DNA of 64,000 nt, taken from assembly GCA_017435525.1 (NCBI GenBank), contig JAFSEW010000038.1, forward strand, positions 1-64,000, given 5' to 3'. Of this stretch, positions 46,406-56,120 are shown in pieces. The stretch's first letter is position 1. Every line of letters begins with the position of its first letter. Source of the stretch: Oscillospiraceae bacterium (GTDB taxonomy: Bacteria > Bacillota > Clostridia > Oscillospirales > Oscillospiraceae). A program made the translations under genes and the position numbers. The notes beneath the pieces were generated by a model. That model did not search any database. It saw only the letters and a list, made by a program, of their open reading frames with translations, and had not been told where the DNA came from.

Positions 46406-48313
46406 TTAACTGTTTCTCACCTGCATGAACAGGGTTTCCATCAGGCGGGTGATCTCATCGGGCAGGTAGCGGTAGCTGGTGCCGTGGGTGAGAACCTCGT
46501 CGCTGGGGTAGACCACTTCACTCTGGGCGATATAGTCTTCCATATAGTTTCTGGCTTCGGACATGGGAGAGCCGTAGCAGATATAATCCATGTTGGCACC
46601 GGAGATCTCCGGGTCGCACAGGAAATTGATAAACAGCTCGGCGGCTTCCTTCTCTTGGGCGCAGGCGGGGATGCACATGGCGTCGGTGAAGAGGTTGAAG
46701 CCCTGATGGGTGGGCAGATAGAAGTTAAGATCCGGGTTGCTTTCCATCATCAGCATGCAGTCACCGGCGTAGTAGGCGGCGACCCAGGCTTCCTCGTTTT
46801 CCATGGAAGCGTAGATCTGATCCATCACATACTGCTGCACCAAAGGCTTCTGCGCTTTCAGCAGATCGGCGCATTCCTGAAGCTGGGCAGGATCGGTGGT
46901 GTTGATGCTGTAGCCCAGCAGATACTGAGCAATGCCGAAGGCATCTCTGGAATTATCGAACATCAGGATCTTCCCTGCGTAATCCTCATTCCACAGCAGC
47001 TCCCAGCCGGTGACATCCGCTTCATCCACATACTTGGTGTTATAGAGGATACCCACGGTGCCCCAGGTGTAGGGGACGGTGTAGCGGTTTTCCGGATCAT
47101 AGTCCTGATTCCGGAACCGTTCATCCACATAGTCAAAATTGGGAATGTTGCTGTAATCCAGCTCCAGCAGCATATCCTCTGCGATCATGCGGCCGATCAT
47201 ATAGTCGGAGGGAATGATCACATCCACGGTGATACCGCCGTTACTGAGCTTGGAATAGAGGGCTTCGTTGGATTCGTAGGTGGAGTAGTTCACATCAATA
47301 TAGGGATATTTCTCTTCGAAAGCGGCGATGATATCCAAAGTATCGTCGCTGCCGTCGGCGATGTTCATACCCCAGTTATACACATTCAGGGTGACCTGCT
47401 CCTGCCGGGTACCGAAAATCAGGAACAGACTGCCTGCCAGAATGCCCAGCACAGCTACGGCTGCGGCGGCCCGCTTGAAGATCCGCATGGCCTTGCTGTC
47501 AGCAGTGGCCCGGGTGGACTTGCGCTTCTGCTCGCCCCGAACCTGCAAAATGTTCATGGTGACCATCAGAAGGAAGATCAGCAAAAACAGCAGGGTGAAC
47601 ATGGCGTAGACCTTGGGCTGGATGGGCTTTTTCGTGTAGGTGTAGATCTCCACAGGCAGGGTTACGAAATCCTGGCCGGTGACGAAATAGCTGATGACGA
47701 AATCATCCAGGCTCATGGTAAAGGCCATGATAGCGCCGGAGATGATACCGGGCATGATCTCATGGAGCGTCACCTTGAAGAAGGCCTGGGTGGGGGTGCA
47801 GCCAAGATCCATGGCAGCATCTGTCAGGGAGCGATCCATCTGCTGCAGCTTGGGCATCACATTCAGAATAATATAGGGCAGGCTGAAGGTGATATGGGCA
47901 ATGAGCAGGGTCCAGAAGGTGAGACTGTCCCGCTTGCCCAGCATGTTGGTGCCTACAAAGACAAACAGCAATGACAGGGAAACACCGGTCACGATATCGG
48001 GGTTCGTCATGGGGATGTTGGTCAGGCTCATGACGGCCTTGCGGAGCCGGGGTTTCAGACTGTTGATACCCACCGCAGCCACAGTGCCGAAGGCAGTGGA
48101 GAGGGCGGTGGAGAGGAACGCGATCAAAATGGAGTTACCCAGCAGCTGCAGCAGCGTTTCATCCTGGAAAAGCCGCACATATTGCTGCAGGGTAAAGCCT
48201 TCAAAATCCGTGATATCCTTGCCGGTGTTGAACGATGCCACGATCAGCACAGCCATGGGGATATACAGGAAGATGAAGATCAGCACAGTGAGAAATTTAT
48301 TGGCGCGCTTCAT
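46406..48313 (-). CDS. potCD: Fused spermidine/putrescine ABC permease and binding protein (PotC-PotD)
   Basis: A 635-residue fusion. Residues 1-258 are a PotC-type permease with about six helices and the EAA loop DAAMDLGCTPTQAFFKVTLH (165-184). Residues 281-301 form an extra membrane helix that carries the receptor outward. Residues 306-635 are a PotD-type binding protein (VTLNVYNWGMNI; VDVIIPSDYMIGRMIAEDML; TWGTVGILYNTKYVD). In most bacteria potC and potD are separate genes, and PotD is a free lipoprotein. The frame is continuous with normal codon use through the joint, so it is not an assembly artefact by appearance. It overlaps potB by 4 nt. Confidence 0.93.
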   Translation of the reverse strand: MKRANKFLTVLIFIFLYIPMAVLIVASFNTGKDITDFEGFTLQQYVRLFQDETLLQLLGNSILIAFLSTALSTAFGTVAAVGINSLKPRLRKAVMSLTNIPMTNPDIVTGVSLSLLFVFVGTNMLGKRDSLTFWTLLIAHITFSLPYIILNVMPKLQQMDRSLTDAAMDLGCTPTQAFFKVTLHEIMPGIISGAIMAFTMSLDDFVISYFVTGQDFVTLPVEIYTYTKKPIQPKVYAMFTLLFLLIFLLMVTMNILQVRGEQKRKSTRATADSKAMRIFKRAAAAVAVLGILAGSLFLIFGTRQEQVTLNVYNWGMNIADGSDDTLDIIAAFEEKYPYIDVNYSTYESNEALYSKLSNGGITVDVIIPSDYMIGRMIAEDMLLELDYSNIPNFDYVDERFRNQDYDPENRYTVPYTWGTVGILYNTKYVDEADVTGWELLWNEDYAGKILMFDNSRDAFGIAQYLLGYSINTTDPAQLQECADLLKAQKPLVQQYVMDQIYASMENEEAWVAAYYAGDCMLMMESNPDLNFYLPTHQGFNLFTDAMCIPACAQEKEAAELFINFLCDPEISGANMDYICYGSPMSEARNYMEDYIAQSEVVYPSDEVLTHGTSYRYLPDEITRLMETLFMQVRNS

Positions 48314-49134
48314 ACGATCACACCGCCTTCCTCGTCACTGCTGCCCAGGCGATTCATAATGCCGGTGCATACAAACACCAGCAGCATCAGCACCAGGCTC
48401 AGGGCAGCGCCCAGATTGGCGTTGTTGCCCTGCTTGAACAGCCGCTCAATGACGTCGCCGATGAGCACGGTATCGGTGCCGCCCAGCTTCTGGGAAATGT
48501 AGAAGGTGGATACCGCAGGCACAAATACCATTGTGATGCCGGAGAGAATACCGGGAATGGACAGGGGCAGGATCACACGGCCGAAGACATTCACACCGTT
48601 GCAGCCCAGATCTTCCGCAGCTTCAATGAGCCGGTTGTCGATCTTGACGATGGTGGAATAAAGGGGCAGGATCATGTAGGGCAGGTAGTTATACACCATG
48701 CCCAGCACCACGGCACCGGGGGTGCGGATCAGCCGCAGGGTCCCAAGCCCAAGGCTCTTCAGCAGCGTATTGATAATGCCGGTATCCTGCAGCAGGCCTA
48801 CCCAGGCCAGGGTGCGCAGCAGGAAGCTCATGCACATGGGCAGCATCACCAGCATGTAGAGGATTTTCTGGGTCAGGGGTTTGCGGTGGGCGATGTAGTA
48901 GGCCACGGGATAGCCCAGCAGCAGGCAGATCAGGGCAGATACCAGGGCATAGCCGATGGATTGCCACAGAACCCCGGCATACATGCCCAGATCCTTCAGA
49001 TTATCCAGGGTGAACACACCGGTATCCGGGTCGGTGAGGGCATAGTAGCCCACCACGCACAGAGGAATCAGGGTGAAGGCCAGCATCCACAGAATATAGG
49101 GGGTGCTGAGCAGAACAGACTTATTCTTCTTCAT
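48310..49134 (-). CDS. potB: Spermidine/putrescine ABC permease PotB
   Basis: A 274-residue permease with six helices and EAA loop [25 protein letters not shown] (49148-49144, minus strand) touches the first ATG at 49143 but is 9 nt from the ATG at 49134 ([15 protein letters not shown]), so 49134 is preferred. It overlaps the end of potA, which indicates coupling. Works with PotA and the PotCD fusion. Confidence 0.93.
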   Translation of the reverse strand: MKKNKSVLLSTPYILWMLAFTLIPLCVVGYYALTDPDTGVFTLDNLKDLGMYAGVLWQSIGYALVSALICLLLGYPVAYYIAHRKPLTQKILYMLVMLPMCMSFLLRTLAWVGLLQDTGIINTLLKSLGLGTLRLIRTPGAVVLGMVYNYLPYMILPLYSTIVKIDNRLIEAAEDLGCNGVNVFGRVILPLSIPGILSGITMVFVPAVSTFYISQKLGGTDTVLIGDVIERLFKQGNNANLGAALSLVLMLLVFVCTGIMNRLGSSDEEGGVIV

Positions 49135-50242
49135 CACCGGCATCCTCCGTCAGCTCGTCATACTCGGCAGAGTAGGAACTGTAGTCGCCAAACATACCGG
49201 AGTATTCGCTCTTGCGCATGATGTGGATATCCTCAGGATTCAGCCGGATGCCAACGGTAGCGCCTACGGGCTGGAAATCCGTAGTCTGGATCAGCCACTT
49301 GAAGCCCTTGAAATCCACGATGATGTCGTAGTTCAAACCCTTGAAGGTGACGCTGGTAACGGTGCCGGTGAGATGGCCTTCTTCCACGGGGACAAAGTCG
49401 ATATCCTCGGGGCGGATAACCACATCCACAGCCTCGTTGGGCTCGAAGCCCGCGTCCAGACACTTGAAGGTGCGGCCGAAGAACTTCACCTTATAATCTG
49501 CCAGCATCACACCGTCGAGAATGTTACTCTCGCCGATGAAGTCAGCAACGAAGGCGTTCTTGGGCTCGTTATAGATATCCTCAGGTTTGCCGATCTGCTG
49601 GATACGGCCCTTATCCATAACAACCACCGTATCGGAAAGGGCCAGGGCCTCTTCCTGATCGTGGGTAACATAGATAAAGGTAATCCCCATAGCCTGCTGA
49701 ATCCGCTTCAGCTCGTTCTGCATATCCTTACGCAGCCGCAGATCCAATGCTGCCAGAGGTTCATCCAGCAGAAGCACCTTGGGCCGGTTTACCAGGGCTC
49801 TGGCAATGGCGACACGCTGCTGCTGACCGCCGGACAGAGCATCCACACGGCGGTTCTCATAGCCCTTCAGACCCACGATACCCAGCATCTCATGCACACG
49901 CGCATGGATCTCCGCCTTGGGCAGCTTGGCGACCTTCAGACCGAAGGCGATGTTATCAAAAACATCCAGATGCGGGAACAGTGCGTAGCGCTGGAACACA
50001 GTGTTGATCTGGCGCTTGTAGGGCGGCAGGTCATTGATGGTCTGGCCGTCAAAGAGCACATTGCCGGAGGTGGCGGTGAGGAAACCGCCGATGATCCGCA
50101 AAGTGGTGGTCTTACCGCAGCCGGAAGGACCCAGCAAAGTGAGGAATTCATGGTCATTAATATAGAGGTTGATACCGTCGAGTATCCGTTCTCCGTCGAA
50201 CTCCATGACAAGGTCCTGGAGCCTGATCAGTTCTTTGGACAT
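49121..50242 (-). CDS. potA: Spermidine/putrescine ABC ATP-binding protein PotA
   Basis: A 373-residue ATPase: Walker [15 protein letters not shown]-loop and [20 protein letters not shown], signature [15 protein letters not shown], Walker [12 protein letters not shown], then a C-terminal TOBE-type regulatory domain (about 275-360) and an acidic tail. First gene of the polyamine importer operon potA-potB-potCD, under the promoter at 50280-50308. Confidence 0.95.
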   Translation of the reverse strand: MSKELIRLQDLVMEFDGERILDGINLYINDHEFLTLLGPSGCGKTTTLRIIGGFLTATSGNVLFDGQTINDLPPYKRQINTVFQRYALFPHLDVFDNIAFGLKVAKLPKAEIHARVHEMLGIVGLKGYENRRVDALSGGQQQRVAIARALVNRPKVLLLDEPLAALDLRLRKDMQNELKRIQQAMGITFIYVTHDQEEALALSDTVVVMDKGRIQQIGKPEDIYNEPKNAFVADFIGESNILDGVMLADYKVKFFGRTFKCLDAGFEPNEAVDVVIRPEDIDFVPVEEGHLTGTVTSVTFKGLNYDIIVDFKGFKWLIQTTDFQPVGATVGIRLNPEDIHIMRKSEYSGMFGDYSSYSAEYDELTEDAGDEEE

Positions 50243-50279
50243 TATCCTCCCCCGTTTCTATATAAAGTATCACAGTATA

Positions 50280-50308
50280 GATATATCCTAAAATCCCCGC
50301 TTTGTCAA
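50280..50308 (-). promoter_or_regulatory. Promoter of the pot operon
   Basis: On the minus strand TTGACA (50308-50303), 17-bp spacer, TATATC (50285-50280). Confidence 0.75.
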
Positions 50309-50420
50309 CGGAAAATACGAGAATCAGACTTGTCCCGTTTTGGAAAACATTTGAAAAGATTTCATTGGATGGGTTTATTTCCCAAAAGAGTGGTAATACT
50401 TCACTTCGGAGGTGCTTATC

Positions 50421-51098
50421 ATGAGCAATAAAAAATTCGGCAGCGCCAACGGTAAGGGCTACTACATAGCCCTGATCCTGTGCGCAGTCGCCGTCGGGAT
50501 CTCCGGCTATTTGTATTACACCAGCAGCAACACCGAAAAACCCATTCAGGAACAGGAGGCAATTGCCCCAACCCAGACCCCGGAAATCCGGGAGGATGTG
50601 CCTGTGGTAGCCACGCAGCCACCCAAACAGGAAACTGACCCGGCTGTGCAGCCCACCAAAGTTCCGGTGGAGGTTGTCCCCAAGAAGATGCAGACGGTTT
50701 CTCCCGTGGAGGGGGAGATCATCAGTGTCTATGCCATGGACAGTCTGACCTACAACCCCACCACCCGGGACTGGCGAACCCACAGCGGCGTGGACATTGC
50801 CGCGGAGGAGGGGACAGTGGTTCGTGCCGCAGCGGACGGCACGGTGTATACCGTGTATGAGGATGATACCATGGGCATGACCGTGGTGATCCGCCATGAA
50901 GACGGGTATGTTACCACCTATTCCAGCCTGGGGCAGGAGGTGGCAGTGGCAAACGGTGATTCGGTGAAGGCCGGTCAGAAGATCGGCTGTGCCGACACCA
51001 CAGCCCTGCTGGAAAGCGCCATTGGCTGCCATGTCCATTTTGGCGTCACCCGTGACAATGTGCCGGTAGACCCGGCGGAGTTCCTTTCCCAGGAGTAA
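50421..51098 (+). CDS. M23-domain membrane protein, SpoIIQ-like
   Basis: A 225-residue protein: one membrane helix (about 14-33), a Pro/Thr/Glu-rich spacer (about 37-90) and a LytM/M23 domain (about 92-222). Zinc ligands H121 and D125 (THSGVDIAA) and H206 (HVHFGV) are present, but the catalytic His usual in the Y-x-H-L motif is replaced: the segment reads VTTYSSLGQE (S168 or nearby). Size and layout match SpoIIQ, the forespore partner of SpoIIIAH, so a structural rather than hydrolytic role is likely. ATG 50421 has GGAGGTG 6 nt upstream. A generic M23 protein is the alternative. Confidence 0.8.
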   Translation: MSNKKFGSANGKGYYIALILCAVAVGISGYLYYTSSNTEKPIQEQEAIAPTQTPEIREDVPVVATQPPKQETDPAVQPTKVPVEVVPKKMQTVSPVEGEIISVYAMDSLTYNPTTRDWRTHSGVDIAAEEGTVVRAAADGTVYTVYEDDTMGMTVVIRHEDGYVTTYSSLGQEVAVANGDSVKAGQKIGCADTTALLESAIGCHVHFGVTRDNVPVDPAEFLSQE

Positions 51099-51129
51099 CA
51101 AGCATTCATTTTCTTTCCTCTTTGATTTT

Positions 51130-51163
51130 GGGGTGCCGAATGATCGGCACCCCGCTTTTTTTG
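51130..51163 (+). terminator. Intrinsic terminator of the SpoIIQ-like gene
   Basis: Perfect 10-bp stem GGGGTGCCGA (51130-51139) with 51144-51153, then GCTTTTTTT. Confidence 0.92.
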
Positions 51164-51183
51164 CGTAACTTGCATGTTATGCC
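51159..51183 (+). promoter_or_regulatory. Candidate LysR-type binding motif upstream of its own gene
   Basis: TTTTGCGTA (51159-51167) and GTTATGCC (51176-51183). The same two words recur before the first MFS gene, at 52137-52145 and 52121-52128, in swapped order. Confidence 0.45.
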
Positions 51184-51198
51184 CAAAGGGTATATAAT
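51170..51198 (+). promoter_or_regulatory. Promoter of the LysR-type regulator gene
   Basis: TTGCAT at 51170-51175, 17-bp spacer, TATAAT at 51193-51198. Confidence 0.8.
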
Positions 51199-51220
51199 GA
51201 AAAAAACAGGGGGGATCACC

Positions 51221-52096
51221 ATGGAATTACAGCAGCTGAAATATTTTAAGAAAGTAGCGCAGACAGAGAAGATCTCTGCGGCGGCGGAATCGCTGTTCAT
51301 TTCCGCACCGGCGCTCAGCGCATCGGTAGCCCGGCTGGAGAAGGAACTGGGTATGGCTCTGTTCGACCGCTCCGGCAACAGCATCCGGCTGAACCGACAG
51401 GGAAGGATTCTTCTGCACTATGTCAATCAGGTGTTTGCCAGCCTGGAAAGTGCCAGAGTGGAGCTGCGCCAGAGTATGATGCAGCAGAGCAGGCATGTGG
51501 CGGTGGCTGCCATGAGCAGCAACACCTGGATCGATCTGATCGCAGCCTTTTCTCAGGAATACCCTCATTTTACCCTGGCCTGCACAAACCAGCGGCTTTC
51601 TCAGTTTGAGGCAGCGGGACTTCCGTCTCATTTCAGCTTTTTGCTGGCGGATGAAGGGAAAAGCTCTCTGGAGGCGGGGGATTGGGAACATGTGACGCTG
51701 TTTCAGGATAGCTTGGTGGCCATGGTCCATCCGGAGCATCCCTTTGCCAAAAAGGGAAGCGCGGAGCTGGGAGAACTTTTGCAGGAGACACTGTTCTTCC
51801 CGGTGCCGGACTATCCGCTTCATGAACGGCTGCAGCAGGGCCTTGCAGCTGCCGGACATCCCATGCCCAACGGCAATTCCTATTCGGGCCTGGTAATCCG
51901 CCGTATGGTATCGGACGGCATAGGCATCAGCTTTTCCACAGCCCACACGGGAAAGAGCATGCCGGAGGGGCTTCGGTATGTACCCATTGTGGGCATGGAG
52001 CAAACCTGGGCAGTGGCGCTGTACTGGCGCCGGAACCGGGCCTTGACGGAAGATGAACAGCTGTTCCTGGATTTTGTGGAGCGGATGTATGGATAA
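51221..52096 (+). CDS. LysR family transcriptional regulator
   Basis: A 291-residue regulator: N-terminal winged HTH MELQQLKYFKKVAQTEKISA with ALSASVARLEKELG, then a LysR substrate-binding domain (about 90-290). The start is the ATG at 51221, after a GGGGGGAT ribosome site; upstream codons to 51122 run through the terminator and promoter and are rejected. It is transcribed toward the MFS-M20 operon and shares sequence words with that operon's promoter, so it probably controls it. Confidence 0.92.
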   Translation: MELQQLKYFKKVAQTEKISAAAESLFISAPALSASVARLEKELGMALFDRSGNSIRLNRQGRILLHYVNQVFASLESARVELRQSMMQQSRHVAVAAMSSNTWIDLIAAFSQEYPHFTLACTNQRLSQFEAAGLPSHFSFLLADEGKSSLEAGDWEHVTLFQDSLVAMVHPEHPFAKKGSAELGELLQETLFFPVPDYPLHERLQQGLAAAGHPMPNGNSYSGLVIRRMVSDGIGISFSTAHTGKSMPEGLRYVPIVGMEQTWAVALYWRRNRALTEDEQLFLDFVERMYG

Positions 52097-52120
52097 GACA
52101 GTCTTCAGCATAAAGTCTGG

Positions 52121-52175
52121 GTTATGCCAGAAAAGCTTTTGCGTAGTTGCAAAGGCTGGAAAAAGGTGGTATCAT
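52121..52175 (+). promoter_or_regulatory. Promoter and candidate LysR site of the MFS-M20 operon
   Basis: TTGCAA at 52147-52152, 17-bp spacer, TATCAT at 52170-52175. Just upstream are GTTATGCC (52121-52128) and TTTTGCGTA (52137-52145), the words also seen before the regulator gene. Confidence 0.65.
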
Positions 52176-52214
52176 AGCAGAAAATCCTGAACATAGAAAT
52201 AGAGGTGCATAACA

Positions 52215-53492
52215 ATGCAACCGAAAAAGAAAATCAATTATATGTGGGTCATGGTGTTCGTCTGCTTTATGCTGGGCTTCTTCTGCCTGGGCTTTTGCAG
52301 CGGCAACAAGAGCCTGTACCTGGCTGCCATTACGGACGCCCTGGGAATCAAGCGAAGCCTGTTCTCTGTCAGTGACAGCATCCGCTACTTAACAACCGCC
52401 GGTGTGAATCTGTTCTTCGGCAGCCTGCTGCATAAGCTGGGTGTGCGGAAAATGGTTGGCGTTGGCATTCTGGCGCTGATCATCCAGTCGGTGCTCAGCG
52501 CGGTGGCCACCAATATCTGGGGCTTCTACGCAGCGGGCCTGTTTTTGGGTATCGGCCTGGCTTTCTGCACCACCACCATGATCAGCTTTGTGATCCGCCG
52601 CTGGTGCAAGGAAAACACCGGCAAGATCCTGGGTTTTGTGCTGGCAGCCAACGGTGTTGGCGCTGCGGCGGCAGCCCAGGTGGTATCGCCCATTATTTAT
52701 AATCCGGAGAATCCCTTCGGCTACCGGATCGCCTATCTGATCATGGCGGCTTGCCTGGCGGTGGTGGCGGTTATTGTGCTGCCGCTGATCAAGGAGCAGC
52801 CGGAAGAGGGCCCCTCCGCGAAGCCTGTCCCGAAGCAGGCCAAGAGCCGGGACTGGGTGGGCATGGACTATGCGGACGCAAAGAAAAAAGGCTATTTTTA
52901 CATTGCGGCCCTGTGCATCTTCGCTACAGGTATGTGCCTGCAGGCGCTTTCCGGCATTGCCGCTGCCCACATGAAGGATGTGGGCCTGAATCCGGATTTC
53001 GTGGCCCGGATGGTGAGCCTTCAGGCGCTGGTGATGGCCTGTACCAAGTTCCTGACAGGTGTCAGCTATGATAAATTCGGTATGCGCGTTACCATGACCA
53101 TCTGCGATGTGGCGGCTGTCATCGCCACGGTGCTGCTGACGCTGACCAATGCCACAGCTACAGGCATGGCTTTGGCTGCCGCCTTTGCTGTGACGGTTGC
53201 CTTGGCGCTGCCGTTGGAGACGATTATGCTGTCGCTGTTCGCGGCGGAGCTTTTCGGCAATCGGGCCTTCCCCAAAACCATGGGCATCTTCGCCGCGGTG
53301 AACACCGCCGGTTATGCCGTGGGCAATCCCGTTGCCAACTGGGTCTTCGATACCTTTGGCTCCTACAATCCCATTATTTTGACATTCGGTGCTATTATGC
53401 TGGCTGTGACCATCGTGTTCCAGTTCATTCTGAACAGCGCCTATAAAGACAGAAAAATCATTCTGGCAGCCAGGGAGGAAAAAACGGTATGA
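52215..53492 (+). CDS. MFS transporter, OFA-like, first of a tandem pair
   Basis: A 425-residue, 12-helix major facilitator of the oxalate/formate antiporter-like group (residues GNKSLYLAAITDALGIKRSL in the first outer segment; central loop about 195-215). It is clearly paralogous to the next protein: NKSLYL.AIT.AL.IKRSLFS is shared. It overlaps the second gene by 4 nt. Operon partners (M20 amidohydrolase) suggest import of an acylated or peptide-like compound or an organic acid; unproven. Confidence 0.88.
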   Translation: MQPKKKINYMWVMVFVCFMLGFFCLGFCSGNKSLYLAAITDALGIKRSLFSVSDSIRYLTTAGVNLFFGSLLHKLGVRKMVGVGILALIIQSVLSAVATNIWGFYAAGLFLGIGLAFCTTTMISFVIRRWCKENTGKILGFVLAANGVGAAAAAQVVSPIIYNPENPFGYRIAYLIMAACLAVVAVIVLPLIKEQPEEGPSAKPVPKQAKSRDWVGMDYADAKKKGYFYIAALCIFATGMCLQALSGIAAAHMKDVGLNPDFVARMVSLQALVMACTKFLTGVSYDKFGMRVTMTICDVAAVIATVLLTLTNATATGMALAAAFAVTVALALPLETIMLSLFAAELFGNRAFPKTMGIFAAVNTAGYAVGNPVANWVFDTFGSYNPIILTFGAIMLAVTIVFQFILNSAYKDRKIILAAREEKTV

Positions 53493-54772
53493 GAAAGAAA
53501 AAACTGGACTACAAATGGGTCATTGTGGCGGTATGCTTTTTGATGGTGTTTTGCGGCATGGGCTTCGGCTACAGCAACAAGAGCCTGTACCTGGGCGCCA
53601 TCACCTCGGCCCTGAATATCAAGCGGAGTCTGTTTTCTTTCAACGATTGCTTCCGCTTTTTGACCACAGCCGCCATCAATCTGTACTTCGGCACCCTGAT
53701 CAAGAAGCTGGGCGCCAGAAAAATGATCGGCATTGGGTATCTGTGTTTCATTACCGCGATCCTGATCTATGCCTATGCGGAAAAAGTGTGGCTGTTCTAT
53801 GTGGGCGGCATCCTGCTGGGTGTGAGCGCGGCATTTTCCTCCACTACGGTGATCAGCTCCCTGATCAAGCGTTGGGTCAAGAAAAACACCGGCACGGTGC
53901 TGGGCTTCGTGCTGGCAGGCAATGGCCTGGGCAGCGCTGTGGCCGCCCAGATCGTAACGCCCATTATCTATGAAGAGGGCAACCCCTTCGGCTACCGCAA
54001 TGCCTATCGGCTGGTGGCGGTGATTCTGGTGGTTGTGGGCATCCTGGCGGTGCTGTTCATCCGGGAAAAACCCAAGAACGATACTTCTGCTCCTGTGGCA
54101 CATAAGAAAGGCCCCCGTGGCGGCGGCTGGGTGGGAGTTGACTATGACACCGCCAAGAAGACCCCCTTCTTCTACACCGCCCTGGTGGGCATCTTCATCA
54201 CCGGCCTGGTGCTGCAGGGCATCAACAGCGCAGGTGCTACCCACATGCGGGATACGGGCATCGAAGCGGGCTATCTGGCCACGGTGCTCAGCGTCCATTC
54301 TCTGGTGCTGATGGGCACGAAATTCTTTGCCGGTTTCAGCTATGACCGGTTTGGCCTGCGGCTTACCATGCTGATCTGCCAGCTTGCCGGTGTGGCGGGT
54401 CTGGTAGCCATGGCGCTGATCAATCCGTCTCCTGCGGGCATGGTTATGGCAATGCTTTGGGGCATCCTTTCCTCTGTGGCGCTGCCGTTGGAGACCATCA
54501 TGCTCAGCCTGATCACCACGGATCTTTTCGGCAACAAGGCTTTTGACAAGATCCTGGGTGTGATCGCTGCCGTGAATGTGGCGGGCTATGCCGCGGGTGC
54601 GCCCCTGGGCAATATTTGCTATGATATTTTTGGAAGCTATGTTCCTTTTATTTGGGTCAGTGCAGGCCTGATGGCGGTTGTTACCGTGATGTACCAGCTC
54701 ATTATCAACGCTGCCAATAAAAACCGCGCGGAAGTGCTGGCGGCAGAGCAGGGAGGAAATGGAAATGCATAA
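53489..54772 (+). CDS. MFS transporter, OFA-like, second of a tandem pair
   Basis: A 427-residue, 12-helix paralogue of the preceding transporter (NKSLYLGAITSALNIKRSLF). The pair arose by tandem duplication and has since diverged strongly at the DNA level, so both copies are probably functional. Either a heterodimer or separate substrate ranges is possible. Overlaps the upstream gene by 4 nt, and its end overlaps the M20 start by 8 nt. Confidence 0.88.
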   Translation: MRKKKLDYKWVIVAVCFLMVFCGMGFGYSNKSLYLGAITSALNIKRSLFSFNDCFRFLTTAAINLYFGTLIKKLGARKMIGIGYLCFITAILIYAYAEKVWLFYVGGILLGVSAAFSSTTVISSLIKRWVKKNTGTVLGFVLAGNGLGSAVAAQIVTPIIYEEGNPFGYRNAYRLVAVILVVVGILAVLFIREKPKNDTSAPVAHKKGPRGGGWVGVDYDTAKKTPFFYTALVGIFITGLVLQGINSAGATHMRDTGIEAGYLATVLSVHSLVLMGTKFFAGFSYDRFGLRLTMLICQLAGVAGLVAMALINPSPAGMVMAMLWGILSSVALPLETIMLSLITTDLFGNKAFDKILGVIAAVNVAGYAAGAPLGNICYDIFGSYVPFIWVSAGLMAVVTVMYQLIINAANKNRAEVLAAEQGGNGNA

Positions 54773-56111
54773 GCTGGTTGCGGCTGTTGAAAAGCATGCG
54801 CAGCGCATAGAAAAGGCGCTGGAATTTTTCTGGAAGAATCCGGAGACCGGTTACCGGGAGTGGAAGGGACACAAGTATCTGGCCGATGCCTTCCGGGAAC
54901 TGGGCTATGAATTGACGGAAGCCGGCAATATCCCCGGCTTCTATACCGATGTAGTGACAGGCCGCCCCGGCCCCATGGTGCTGGTGATGGGCGAGATGGA
55001 CTCGCTGCTGTGTGACACCCATCCGGAGGCAGACCCGGAAACCGGCGCTGTCCACTCTTGCGGCCATTGCTGCCAGGCGGCTGCGCTGCTGGGTCTGGCA
55101 GCCGCGCTGAAAGAGCCCGGTGTGCTGGATGAGCTGTGCGGCACCATCCGGCTGATGGCGGTGCCTGCGGAAGAGCTGATCGAGGTGGAATACCGGGAAA
55201 AGCTCCGGCAGGAGGGGATTATCCGCTACTACGGCGGCAAGGTGGAATTTATGCACAGAGGCTTCATGGATGGGGTGGATCTGGCCTTTATGATCCACAC
55301 TACCACTGCCCCTTCCGGCTCCGGCATCATAACCAAAGGCTCCAATGGCTGCATCAGCAAGGAAGTTATCTACAGCGGCGTGGCTGCCCATGCGGGCGGA
55401 TCCCCCGATAAGGGCATCAACGCTCTGTATGCGGCAAATCTGACGCTGAATGCCATCAATGCTCTCCGGGAAACCTTCCGGGATGACGACCATATCCGCA
55501 TTCATCCTATCATTACCCACGGCGGCACCGTGGTCAATTCCATTCCCGACTATGTGCGGCTGGAGAGCTATATCCGGGGTGCCACCCTGGAGACCATCCT
55601 GGCTGCCAATGAGAAGGTGAACCGGGCTGTGGCGGCCTGCGCTGCGGCTATGGGCGCCAAGGTGCTGATCAAGGATCGCCCCGGCTACAGCCCCAGAGTT
55701 CACGACCTGGGCATGATGCGCCTGGCGAAAGATGCCATGGAAGAGATCCTGGAAACCAGCTACAGCGAGACCAGCTGGGGCACCGGCTGCTCTGACCTGG
55801 GCGATGTGTCCATGGTATTTCCGGCGGTGCATCCCTATGTGGGCGGCGCTGTGGGCACGGAGCACGGCAATAATTACTATATCTCCGATGTGGACACTGC
55901 CTGCATCGGCTCTGCTAAGGTCCAGGCCAATATGCTGGTAAAGCTTTTGGAACATGACGCGGCACGGGCCTGGGAGATCAAGAAGAGTTTCAAGCCCACC
56001 TTTGCTACCATGGAAGATTTCTTCTGCTGCATCGATGGGATCTTTATGGATCGGGAAGCGGTCAGCTACCATGACGATGGTACCGTGACCATGTCCTTCT
56101 CCAATCAGTAA
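54765..56111 (+). CDS. M20 family amidohydrolase (AbgB-like)
   Basis: A 448-residue cytosolic metal-dependent hydrolase. M20 motifs: VLVMGEMDSLL (metal Asp), HSCGHCCQAAALLGLAAAL (metal His of HxCGHD, with C in place of D after GH), VPAEELIEVEYRE (catalytic Glu pair) and CSDLGDVSMVFPAVHPYVGG, which is typical of AbgB/p-aminobenzoyl-glutamate hydrolase-like enzymes. GGGAGG at 54751-54756 favours ATG 54765 (8 nt) over 54759 (2 nt). It probably cleaves an N-acyl amino acid or dipeptide-like substrate carried by the adjacent MFS proteins. Confidence 0.88.
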   Translation: MHKLVAAVEKHAQRIEKALEFFWKNPETGYREWKGHKYLADAFRELGYELTEAGNIPGFYTDVVTGRPGPMVLVMGEMDSLLCDTHPEADPETGAVHSCGHCCQAAALLGLAAALKEPGVLDELCGTIRLMAVPAEELIEVEYREKLRQEGIIRYYGGKVEFMHRGFMDGVDLAFMIHTTTAPSGSGIITKGSNGCISKEVIYSGVAAHAGGSPDKGINALYAANLTLNAINALRETFRDDDHIRIHPIITHGGTVVNSIPDYVRLESYIRGATLETILAANEKVNRAVAACAAAMGAKVLIKDRPGYSPRVHDLGMMRLAKDAMEEILETSYSETSWGTGCSDLGDVSMVFPAVHPYVGGAVGTEHGNNYYISDVDTACIGSAKVQANMLVKLLEHDAARAWEIKKSFKPTFATMEDFFCCIDGIFMDREAVSYHDDGTVTMSFSNQ

Positions 56112-56120
56112 GGAGCTGCT

